This document shows, one piece after another, positions 33,901-46,300 of a stretch of 64,000 bases of DNA. The stretch covers positions 45,916,157 through 45,980,156 of the forward strand of contig NC_092797.1 of NCBI RefSeq assembly GCF_918797505.1. The letters run 5' to 3'. Below the pieces are notes generated by a model. The model worked only from the letters and a program-made list of their open reading frames with translations. It had not been told where the DNA came from and did no database searches. This DNA is from Bemisia tabaci. Taxonomy: Eukaryota > Arthropoda > Insecta > Hemiptera > Aleyrodidae. The first letter of the stretch is position 1. Each line of letters starts with the position of its first letter. The position numbers were made by a program, and so were the translations under genes.

Positions 33901-36900
33901 TCTATGGGCAAAATGCGAAACCACGTACCTCCGTTTGTAACGTTGCAGACTTCTTGTCTTATTTAATTTATCCTTTTAAAAACCAGTCAACGTAATTTTT
34001 TTAAAACTTCCTTAGTTTTTCTTTTCTATCAGTAGAATATTATGTTTGAATTGCAAGCTATAAAGTCAGCTTGTTTCTCTTCGAGTAAAAAAAAGGGGCG
34101 GAAGTTTTGAAACATCGCGATGGAGATACGTGGTTTTGCACTTTGGCCATAGATATGTTGTCCCTGATTCGAGTCAGCTCCTCAAATTTGTCTAACATTG
34201 AGTTCCTGTCTGTTCTCAGCTGAGCTCAAGTCCTCTGGATTTGACGCCCCAGAAAATGAAAGTAAACATCGGACGAAGCGGATCCATCGGCGGGAGGCGA
34301 CCGCCCACGCGGCCTCGCAGCACCATCCTCAACTCCCGCAACATCGAAGAACCATCTAGTCGCCTCTCCGAGCTCTCGAGCATCTGCGAGAAGCTCCACC
34401 GACAGACCGAGACGCACTCTTTCGGCAAGTTCCCCAACTTCCACACCCCGAGCTTCGGGAAGCGGATGTTCGAGAACGGCTTCCACGAGAGCACCGACTG
34501 CGACGACGCCTCCTCGCAGAAGTCCAGCTCCTTGGGCTCCATCAAGATCACCGAAATCACCAACGGTGTCTCGGACGTCCCCGACGATGCCTCAACCCAC
34601 GGGAGCCTTACCCGCCAAAAGAGCAATTCCATCGAGGACATGAAGAGTCTGAACCTGGACGACAAAACGTCCGAAGACGGTGAGTCCAACTGGCGCCGTG
34701 GCTCAAAAGTGCGACGATCGTTACAGTTCTTCTCGCAAAAGGCGGAAGAAAGCCCAAAGCCAAATTTCAAACAAGTCCACACGAAGACCTGGTCGGATCT
34801 GAATGAACTAGAGGGTGTAGTATTGAAGATTAAACGAGATATAGACAACGATTCTATCAAACCGCTTAGCGACGCTGAAGACAGCAGTAAAGAGAACACC
34901 GAGAGTAGGAAGCTAACACCAGCCAAGAAGAAAGATTCTTTCATCACGGTGGAGTCGTTAAACGAGGTGCGCGGGAAATTAAAACCGTTGAACCCGGAAC
35001 CGGTTGCCCCGATAGTGACGGAACCGGACGACGGCGTAGTCACCGAAACGAAGCCGGACACCCCGCCGGCGCCCGCTCCGGGGAAAGTCAAGTCATTCGT
35101 CTTCGGCATGGAGATCCAGTTGCAGAAACCGAAAATCAACGGGACCGGGAGTTTGGAAAGCCGCAGCTCCAGTAAATCCAGCACCTCTTCGGGCAGCCGC
35201 TCGGAGGAGTGGTACAACCGCCGGAAGTCCTATGGCTTCGAGCAGATGCACAACCAGAACGGCGAGAACTCTCGTCTCAAAGAGGACTCCAAGGTGGAGT
35301 CATCGACGGATAGCGGAATCTGCAGGTCTTCCGAGATAGTGGCGGCGCCTTCCAAGCTCGGCATCTCCAAGTACGACGAGGTTATGCCGAAGTCCATCCT
35401 CGATACCCAGGAGGATAAGTTTTCGAACCAGTTCGGGAGGAAGACAACGGTGACGCTAGGTGACGGAAATCAACCCTTTGAGTGTCACAGGAGGTCCTTC
35501 CCGGAGGGAAGATACAGGAAGCCCTGCGGAGTTTACGCGAGACGTCGACTTTCAGTGTGTTCGATCAGAAGAGGAAGTCAGAACCGGTTACGATTTCCAT
35601 ACCGATAGTTCAAGTCAACTCTGTCGAAGACACGCCGAAGACGAAGACCCTCTTACATAGGCAGTTCTCGAACGGGACGGCGGTTTCAGTGGAGTCTAGT
35701 CCCGCCGTAGACGAAGGGAGAGATAGTTGTAGGGAATCAGACTCGGATTTCAATAGCTTCTCACTGAACTCGATCTCCGACAAACTGTCGACCAACTCGA
35801 CGGAAGACCTGCTGTCGGACTGTTCGGCGAAGGCGTCGGGTGACTTCGAGAGCGTCCGCCCGACGAGCGTGCAGATCTTCTCGGACGAGGACGCCGCCCG
35901 GGTGAGGTCGCCGACGTCGGAGGTGGACAAGAAGCAGCGGAAGGTGGAGTTCAGCAAGACGGAGATCCACTTCGCGGCGGAGCCCGGGAAGCTCAACATC
36001 GTGGAGACGGACGGGAAGCCGCCGCCGACCAATATCTACCGACGGAGGAGGCGGCACTCGCGCGACCACACCGACCGGAAGACGAGTGTCGCGGAGATCC
36101 GATTTGGTGATTCGCAGTACGAGAAGGAGCTCCTTACGGCGGAGCCGGAGGCCATTGGATACAAGCCTATCTCCGTCGAGGAGATCAGGAAACTGAGTCC
36201 GAGCCTCAATGAGGCCCACAATAAGATTATCGATAGCTTCACGCAGAAGTATGGCCCGGAGAGCACCGAAGACGCGGAGAATCCTAAACTGAGGTATAGC
36301 TATTGAGGTTTTTTTATCGTTTTCTATTCGGATCGTTTTTTTTTTTTTTTCATTTTTATTTATCACTGGAAAAAAACACATTGGATGTAGAGTCCAGACT
36401 CTGAAAACATCGACAAGAAAAAGTACTCTTGATTCAATCAGAATCTAGCTTAAAGCAAGAACCAAGCCTCTTTATTTACGCGGATTTCGTTTTGATTCAA
36501 GCAAAAATCCGATTGAATCAAGAGTATTTTTTCTTGTCAAATGTTTTCAAGAGTCTAGACTCTAGATCTAATGTTTTTTTTTTCAGTGATTCTTTCAATC
36601 CCTCACCTGTTTGTGGTTTTCCTTGCTTTTTCAACAATATTACTATTTCATTTCCTTCCTTATCATTATTTCTCTTCGCCCTCTCTTCTTCTCCTCCTCT
36701 TCCTTCTCTCCTTCTTTTTATTTCTATGAACTTTGATTGAACAAATTATGTGTAAATTCAGCGGCAGATATTGTCCACTTGAATTCGCCTTCAATTTCGT
36801 CGTATAGGCAAAAAACCTACCGAAGAGCTCGAATAGTTATCTATTCGAAGCACACATACATTAATCGTGATGTATAAACTCTGATAGAACCAATATAGAC

Positions 36901-39900
36901 CATACGTAATTTTATCGACCATCGTCGTCTACTTGAGATTTTTCTTCAAATTTGCTACATAGACAACATACCTACTAGGTAGTGCGAATATTTATCCATT
37001 CGAATAACCTAACACCAAAATCTTCATATTTTGACTGTTCAGGATCTGTTTGAGCATATTTAAGTCATTTGCACTTGATTTGAACGTTCTTCCAGCAGAA
37101 AATTGTCTCCATGGACCCGAAATCTGTCCCAAAAAAGCAACGTTTTTTTACATTGCCAGAATGTAAAAGGGCCGGGCAAGTTTGTCCCTATAAAGCAGTT
37201 GTCCGATTAACTAGTGTCCCAATTGAACCGCGTTAAGCAGAAGGGAACCAAGCCACATCAGCTATTGCCAAAAATTGGGCAATTTGATTGTTTACGTGAA
37301 AACGGTTGTGCGGATTTTTGTAAATATTTTCGGTGAATTGTCTACATAGTACGTAGCAAATTCCTTAAAATTTTCACAGTCCATACAAACGTTTTCGTGT
37401 AAAATATTAAATTGCCCGGTTAAATTTGACATGATGTGGTTTGGTTCTGTCCTGCTCTAAACGCGATCCAATTAAGCGGAGTTGACTGTATTTTATATGC
37501 CTCTTCCATTACTAACTCCCACTCATTCACTCCCCAGGAGCATCCTGAAGAACCACGACGCGAAGAGCGTTTGGTGCTCGTCGGTGAACATCAAGAGCGA
37601 CCCGGAGGAGAACGAGTTCCAGCGGCTCCTGCGGTCCCTGAAGCCGGCCACGAGGAACAGCATCGACATCCCGGAGGTCTGCAGGTCCACGTCGACGGCC
37701 GCCGACAACGGGCTGGAGGTTCGCATCTCGTCGATGAAGCCGGTCGACAAGCGACGAGCCTCCTGGTCCGTCCCCGAGAGGCAGATCGCCGAGGACTCCC
37801 GGCTCCGGGGCTTCTCGACCAAAGTCAACTTCGGCGCCGGCGAGGCTACCGTCGTCCCTGTCCCCGCCCCCGCCACCACGTCCGCCCAGAAGATCCCGGT
37901 CAGCGGGCCCACGTGGTTCCAAAGTCAGTCTTACTGTGGTGAGCCCATTTTCCACCCATGTTTGCATTTCGCATGTGCATGGTAGTTCGCATTGCATGTT
38001 CAGCTTCTTTTCCATGCTGCAGGATGATTATTGACACTTGTGGTTAAAGCTATAGACAAAGTTATAGATAAAGAGGACAAGGCAAAAATGGAGTGATCCT
38101 GTCGATGGAAGCAATGGACAAAAAAGGTGAGAAATAGACTTTGAATACCGTTAGGGGCCTGTTAAAGTTCCTTAAAACACAAAGACAATTTTTGGTAAAA
38201 CCACACTCACTTGCGTAAACAATTATTTACGCAATTTATTAACGAATTTTTTACGCAAGTGAGTGTGGTTTTACCAAAGATTGTCTTTGTGTTTTTTAAG
38301 GAGAAATAGACTAACTAACGGCTATCCACTGGAAAATACACTGTGGTTAGACTTATCATTTTTCTCCTTTTTCTTCTTTGTCTATCGCTTTGTCTAACAA
38401 TTTCAATAGTCAGCCCGCTGGAACTTGTATAGTTACAGTCCAAACTTCGGAGCAAGACCCGAGTATGCGTTCTCGCAAATACTCTCTCTCGAAAAAAACT
38501 CTTTTAGGACAGCTTCAAACTATTTTCTGCAGTTCAGCAAGGACGACGCAAAGGTAAATATTTTATTTAAATAGCAACTTATTTCCAAGCTTTTAATTTA
38601 TAGCACACCTCACTGCACACTCCTTGTCCTATTTATGCGTTTCTCTCCCTCCATTCTTTCCATTCCTCGACGGACAGATTTTCAGAAACATAATTGCGAG
38701 AATGATTCCTTCTACATGCAGAGTTTCCGAGAGGATTTTAGATTTGCTTAATGATTTTTCTGTAACCAGTGAGAATATAGAGCGTAACTTATTGCGGGGT
38801 GTAAGGAATACCAAACTTTTTGATCACCTTGACCAAATACGATGTTAGCTTTGACGTGAAGTCCGGTTTTTGTACCGAAGCATTTTTATACTAACTTATC
38901 GTTTTATGATTGATATGCTGAATAAAACTTATTTTTAAGTACTCATATCTATCACCAGTTTTATTTCATCGATCAATGAAATCGACGCTTGTAAAATCAC
39001 ATGAACCTTAATACGACTCTGTCAGGACTGACTTACCTACACCACTTTGTAAATTCAGTGGTAAAATGAGATATTATTCGAATCGAGAAATTGATCATAG
39101 AGTTTATTGAACAGATTTGACCCCAATTGTACGAGTGAAAAATGTATACCAGCATGACTGCAAGTGTTACGTAAAACTCCAAGTTTGGAAGAAAAAAACT
39201 TTCATGAAGCTCTGAAGCCTGAAACGTAACTTTTTATAAATAAATGATTTTTTCTCGCTGTGTACTGCATGAAATTGTGCTGAGGAAAGAGGCCATGCAG
39301 TGCTTCATTTTTCATTTTGTCTTGTGGTTCATCGCATGCACCGTTTTGCATGCAAAATTGATGTAGCGTTAATGTATTCTACGTCTCCCTTTTTTCAAAT
39401 TCGTGCCTTGTCACATATTGACCGCTCTCAAACGCTTTCGTTGACACCCAACTTCGCGTGCCAGGCTTGGTGACAAACGTCTTCAACTCAATAGTTTGAT
39501 AGCTAAAGACTGCTCAAATTAATCATTCATCCATCCCGGATAGTCCAAGAAACTTGTTCTGGCAATCGATCAAATCGATCAAGCTTTTTTACACCCTCGC
39601 TGATACACCCAAACGCCAGGCAAAAGGACGCAAGTTCTACGAGTGGACAGGAAAAAGGATAATTTAAAACAAGTTTGTCGCTAAACATTCCTGCATGATA
39701 CTTCTTTGCATCAAATGAAAGGGCAGTTGTGCTTCGCATGTTCTCAATCAGACACTTATGTAAGGATCGTATTGATCTTTTACCTTTTATGAAGTCTTCA
39801 CCTTTCTGTAGTCTTCACCAACCAATCTGTAAGTCATTTCTTTCCATTCGATTTCGTTGAAGGATAAAAATCTCTGTTTGAAAAAAAATTGAATAATAAT

Positions 39901-40345
39901 CCTTGTTCCTTTAGACAGAGGAGGGTTTTATTCGTTGTTCCATAAAATTCTCAAAAACATTTGACACAAAAAATCACGAGAAACAATTATTTTGACTTAT
40001 CCTTCAGCCTGACTTAATAATTTTCTTGCTGAATTCTCACTTTTACGGACCATAATTTTACGAACGTTGCTCTACTTTCATCATTGGTGGAATATTTCTC
40101 GGACATCGAAGCTGCAAAACTTGAATTATTTCCTTTATTTACGCTCTTGCGATAGTTAATCTTACTCTACCAAAACTTGGTCGGAAAAATAAAACATCCG
40201 TTTACAAGTATTTAAGCATCGACTAAAAGTTAATTATTGTATTTATCAGCGATAGTTTAGGGTTTGTCTTGCGCGATACATTAACATGTCCCTCAAAGGA
40301 TCATGAATATTTTGAAATAAAGGAGTTCAAAATAATGATAGCCTG

Positions 40346-40382
<37 letters not shown>

Positions 40383-43300
40383 GCTGTTTTCCTTAAAGAA
40401 GACGAGGAAAATATCACACTGAGTTAAAAATGTATATAATGCACCACAATGTTTATTGTAAATGCAATTTTTAATACTCGAAGGCTATCCATCTTGCATA
40501 TCCAATAAAATGTAGGCGCTGTGCGTCAAGCATTACCTTTGAAACCACGATCAATGTGCACATATTCATTTTTGCGAACAAAGCTCACATTGATCAAATA
40601 CGCAGGAAATACCCACCAGAATATCTATTTCTCGTCTTTTTACACATTAATCTCCATTCCTCCAACTAATTTTCCTGTAGTCATTCCCTCTGCACAAATT
40701 CTAACATATCTGGTGTCATTGCAGATAACCGGTTAAATAACCCGAAATGCCAAGAGAAACTGATCGTTAGAATCGGAGAAGGCTCTAGCGAGGTCTCCAC
40801 CAGCTCAAACCTGCCAAAATTCTCGTACAGCTTCAACCGCATCCCCGAGACGAAAGCAAACAACTACCAAAAAATCTGTGATACACTGCCAGAATGCAAA
40901 TCCGCTTCCTTAGTCATGGAGACCATGCGCTCTCCAACGATGCAAAACCTACCAGAAACCTCCAGAGAACCCTGTATAGAATCGAGCACCTCCAGAGAGG
41001 CGACCCCGCTGGAGGAATCAAGCGGCATTCCTAGCGTTTTAAGCGTACTGGACGATCTCAAAAAGACCATCGACGATGATATCGTGGAGATCACGAGGCA
41101 TCGGAAGCAAGACTCGAGTATTTTTAGGATTAAGAATGTGTTCAAGGCTTCCGAGGAAGGGACAAGCCTGTTCAAGAGTCCCAAGTGCGATAGTTCGCGG
41201 AGGTCGCTTCCTAGTCAGTTGTCGCTGTTGAAGGAGATCCTAGACCTCGACTCCGGGGAGCTCAGTGACGACAGTCTGAAGGCGGATGAGGAGGTCAGGT
41301 CGTATATGAGTCAGCCGCTGGACGAGGACCTGTTGAGCAGCGAGATCTCCGGCAGCTGGAGCCGCGTCAAGGCTTTCAAATACAACCAGAAGCTCAACCT
41401 TGCTAACAAACTACTAACAACCCAGAACGGTGGTAAGATTGCGTTTAACCGACTTTTTCGAACCGAAACCGATAATGCCATGCCGTTTCAGTCTTCTATA
41501 AGTAACAAGGTGGTAAAATAGCGCTGGGTTAGCACTATTTTGCGGGGAAAACAAGACTTAAAGTTCAAAAATTTCAATCAGAGTAAACAATTTCGAGCTC
41601 CATTGATTTTTTTCTCTCGTCTTCTATAAGCCCAGAGACTTGTAGCTAAAATTTTAGATGCCTCAAAGCGCGTCTTCAAATTCCGGTTTAAGTCTCTGTA
41701 CAGACTTTAATTGGGCAAAATTCTCAAAACACAGCTTCCAGAAGCTACGATTTCCATACCTTTTCGGTCCACCGTGAAAAATGAAACTAGTCTAATATTT
41801 TGTAGAGGTTACATTACTTGCAAAACTTAAAATTACTTGACCGAAAACCCGTTGTGCTGACGTGCACACCGCGGTAGTGAATTGTCGTAGATTCTGTGCT
41901 ACCTACTCTTAATATCACTATGTTACTCGCTTTGACGGATTTGATTGACTCTGTGTTTCCTACAGCGCAGCGCCTTAAACGAGAAATCTAGATACAGACG
42001 GTAGTGTGTATTTAATAATGCAAGAGAAGGCAAAACGCCTTCAATTTTTGCGTAGGCAACATGGGCAGCTCTGGAACACGAATAATTGCATCAAGGCGCT
42101 AGTCAAAGTGGTTGACGATTCATCCACCGCGAAGTACCGGCCCAGCACATTTTTTTCCCGTGGTGTGAGACAAATGGTTTTGGATGTCATGTAGCCTCTA
42201 AAAAACGTCAAACTAGTTTTATTTTTACTCTTCGAATATTATTAGGCTTTGTTTTTGAAAATTCTAGACGTCAAAGAGTCTGCATTACATTTCTAATTCT
42301 CAATCCGATTAAGGTTCAAATCAAATTTAAATCAAGAGAGACAGGCAGATTATACTGAGAGCATACCTATCAATCATGAAATCTCGTGATAAAAGGTGAC
42401 AGGATGTATGAGGCAATGGTTATGTGGTTTCAAACCTAAGAGAATAAAATCTCGGATTTAGGCATTGGTGGTATTTAAGTGGGAGAAGCTCGTGGCATGA
42501 TGCAATGGAAATTGTACCGTGAAGCATGTTGAGGGCATTGCATTTTCGGTGGTTCTTTAACTGGACAATTCTGTGCTCTACTTCCTCAGGGCAACTTTAA
42601 ATAATGTTCAATTCAATTTGAATAAATTGGGGAACGAAATGTTTTTAAAGTCACTGAAACTTTGTCTTTCAGGGAAATGTACGCAGAGCTTAACATTTGC
42701 AGACTTGAATCGGCAAATCGTTTTGTAAAAACTTTGATCGCCAACAGCAGTCAAAACCTATGTTGTATACTTACAGTGAAATTTCTTTAAATTAAAACAA
42801 AATTATTGCCGCGGAAAGTCTGTGGTGTAATTTTACTGCAGGAATTTTTACATGATCATTTCATTTCATTTTTTCATGGATCATTTTCAATAAACTGGCA
42901 CAAAAATTGGTCCCTGTTTTTATTGTTCTTGGAATTGTAAAGTAGTTACAACCTATATTTTCATTCAAAATTAATGGCTATACGATTTTTCCAATACGAA
43001 TTGCCGTAGTGTAATTAGTTTTTACTTTTTTCCTCTCGTCAGGGACCGAATTTTGTCATGGAAAAAGTATGCATTTTAATACACTTGGGATCATCCAAGA
43101 CCGCACTTAAGTCTGTCCTAGGACCTCTGAGCGGCCAATAGTGTAGTTTCAGCTCATCGATGGATATAGCTTTTTGTTGTGGAAGTACCGACAGGGCCCT
43201 AATCTATTTTGGATGATTTCACTTGCCTATTGAAAATATTTATCGACTAATATCTACTTGCAATATTGTTTAATCCATGCACAATGAGTTTTCTTCTTTT

Positions 43301-46300
43301 TGGAGCTGGTGTAATATGGATGTAGAAGTCTTGATTTTAAAACCACTCTCACCCCATGATACTTGCAAAAGTCACTCTGATCACTCTTAGACTTTGTAGA
43401 TTTTAGTCTCACACTCTTGAATAATAAACTGTTCACTCACTACCAATTTAAAATAATAACGCACCTTCAAAATTAACCCAAACTGAAGAATGCCAAGCGC
43501 TAATCCTTAAGAGGCCCGTATGCTTATCTATAAACCTTTAAAAATAGGTACTGATGACGTAAAAATAATTTTTTCTGTTTAATTCGTAAGTTTTTCTCTT
43601 TTCCAAAATCTGTAACATTAAACAAATAGGAAACGATGCTGTCAATTTTTTGGGCATAGGTGGGGTGGGTAGTAAAATACCTACATCTGCTTGCAACGTT
43701 CCTCGTTGTTGTGCAAATCAAAAATGTATCCTAAATGGCCCACATTTTATTGATGAAAGTGCTTTTCCTCAAGTCACCGTGGTTTCAGGTTCCAGATGGC
43801 TCTATCATCCATCCTAAAATGACTGAGTCAATCAGAATTCGATTTCTAGGCATCCATATGCTACATTCCAAAATATTATCTAGACTACCAGTTTTGGCTC
43901 ATTAACATGAGTAAAATTCAGAAAAAATCTAATAATTTTTGCGAAAATCCGGAAGAGGGGTAACTTTTGGAAAACACAAACTTTATGGAGAAAAAAAGTC
44001 TTAATTTGCCCGTAAAACACGCTCTTGGCCGTTTAAGTTCGGATACCCTGTATATCAGGTGATTTGACGGATCACCTTATACAAACTATGTGTGACAGAA
44101 TCTGTGAAAATGGACTTTATCTACCGGGAGCAAATCGTCAAGAAGAGCCAAATTCACAGGACAATTTCTAAATCGGCGATTTTCGGTTCTCAACGGGATA
44201 CGCTTCCTGGAAACCTTGGGAACCAAAGATAAATGCGCTTTAGTTTAATTTTCTCACCACGAAGGGTGCTACTTGCTCCTAACCTTATTTAACCTATAAT
44301 TTAAAACATTTTGACTTAAAACTTCTATACGTCATGTCTTCCACAACGTGTAAGTTTTCAGGTTGCGTCAAAATGTCCAGATTTCTTCCTCTATGCAGTC
44401 GTATCAATAACTCAATTTTGAATTTTTGGAAGATAAGGTCCCTTTTCACAAATCCTGTCACACATGAATACATAATCTCTATTTTTTTTCAATCACAAGC
44501 CATTTTGTTCTCGTCCAGAGACAAGAGACCCTCCATTGGCCTCTTGGCCACAGGTGGGAACTTTTACTTTCGGGGATTCAACAAATCACTTCCTTATGGA
44601 GAATGGGCCAGTTACGCTGGTCACAGAATTGTGTTTTGATGATTGATTCTTGTAGACTAGCTAAAAATAAGAAGATCTGTCTATGCAACAACTTTCTACG
44701 TTGAATTTTAACCGAGATTATCGTCCATTGAAAAGTCTGGTTTTTGACGTCATCCACCGCGGTAGCGCATGGTATGTACTACCGCGATGGATGACGTCAT
44801 AAATAGAGTTTTTCAAGGCGAGATATCTCGGTTAATATTCAACGTAGAGTGTTGCTGTTTCGACAGATCTTATTATTTTTAGTTTATCTGCAAGAATAAA
44901 GCATTAAAACACGATCTTGTGACCAGCGCAACTGACCCACAAAGATGAATTTGCTATTTAAGCAATTCCAGTCATTTCATCTAAAAGAGTTTAGACATAT
45001 TTTGAAGGAAATTCGATTTCGAAAATTTGACACTAACTCTGCCGTGCTAAGGAAGAAAGCCGTATGAACCTTCAGGCGTTGCCAAATTTCTTCTAGCAAA
45101 TCGCTAATTTTCAGGAAAATTTTTGAATATTTCTCTGCCACTTTTTCAGATAATTTTGTTCGTAACTTGATCTAAAGTGTCTGAAAACTTCAAAAAAAAA
45201 AAAAAAAAAAAAAATACTCTTAATCTACCTCAAAAATAAGCATTTCATTGGAATAATTTTTTTTAACTCTCTGATGTTCGTACGGCGTTCTTCCTTAGCA
45301 CGGCAGAACTGCTCTCTTCGCTATCACGGCAGAACAATGAAGGGTCTCTTGTCCCTGTTCTCGTCAGACCCTCTAAATGTGTTAACCTCGGGATTTCAGA
45401 CGACAAGAACGGGCCTCCTGTTCACCGCGTCGTGGCCGTGGCCAAACTGGACTCGTACGACCGGGACCCGAACCTCAACGCGGTGGAGGCCCTGGTGAGC
45501 ACCAAGTCCGGGCACCCGAAGATCACCTCCATCTCGCTCAAGTACGACGAGGACCCGGCCAAGTCCAACTTCAAGCCCCTCAACTTCTCGAGCCGCCTGA
45601 GCAAGCCGCCGGCCCCGGCCCCGAACACGTCCCCGTGCCGACCCCCAAAGTGAAGAACCCCTCCAAGCTCAGCCCGGAGAACGACCGGATACCGGATCTG
45701 TCGGGTCTCCGATTGAAAGAGTCGAATGAAAACGGTAAGGGTCATACACTCGTTTTTGCCTTTTTGACGTAAAGACATATCTTGATATTCAAAAGAGCCC
45801 CAGAAAGCAGAAAGTTATATGGAAAATAGGGCTCGTCCGGAAGAAGAGGTACATCCGTATGTCAGAGGAACGACAATTTTTGGGTATCCAATATTTGGGG
45901 CTTTGTTCAATATTGCCAAATGGTGTGATACAACTATTTCTACCTCTGAAAGGCTCCAATTGCATAATCACGAAATTGAAGGAAAACTGACATTTTTCCT
46001 CCTCAAGACCTCACTCTTCTTCACCACAAACTAGTAAAAGCTCTTCATCGTTTTATAGTAACTCACATAGCGAATCACTAATTAGATAAAAAAAATATGC
46101 GTGCATATTGAATTTTTAGACGTATCAACGAAGTTGTGTTTTTTTAAATTAACTCAGCTACACTGGGAAAAAAAAAACAAAAAAACTCCGGCCATGGAAG
46201 TCGTACCTAAGGGGCTGTATAGGCACACCACCCGCGTTCCGGGCTCAGAAGCCGAAAGTTCCGGGCGTAGCACCTAGAGCGATCAAAGTTACGGCTCCAG

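Larger units (their letters stand above)
41433..45399. other. Intron with dispersed repeats
   Basis: One-sided GTAACAAGGTGG repeat at about 41,507. Dispersed CGCCTTCAATTTTTGCG hairpin repeat at about 42,026-42,108. MITEs at 44,604-44,939 and 45,039-45,306. A run of 23 A at 45,192-45,214. No coding exon fits. Confidence 0.5.

Noticed and set aside
34216..35217. 333-codon minus-strand frame opposite the largest exon
   Set aside because: It is the antisense shadow of exon 3, whose plus-strand frame has splice borders and consistent phases.
35461..35491. Possible 31-bp intron explaining the exon 3 frameshift (GTGACG...CACAG)
   Set aside because: It is far below any workable intron length. A one-base loss is simpler and gives the right exit phase.
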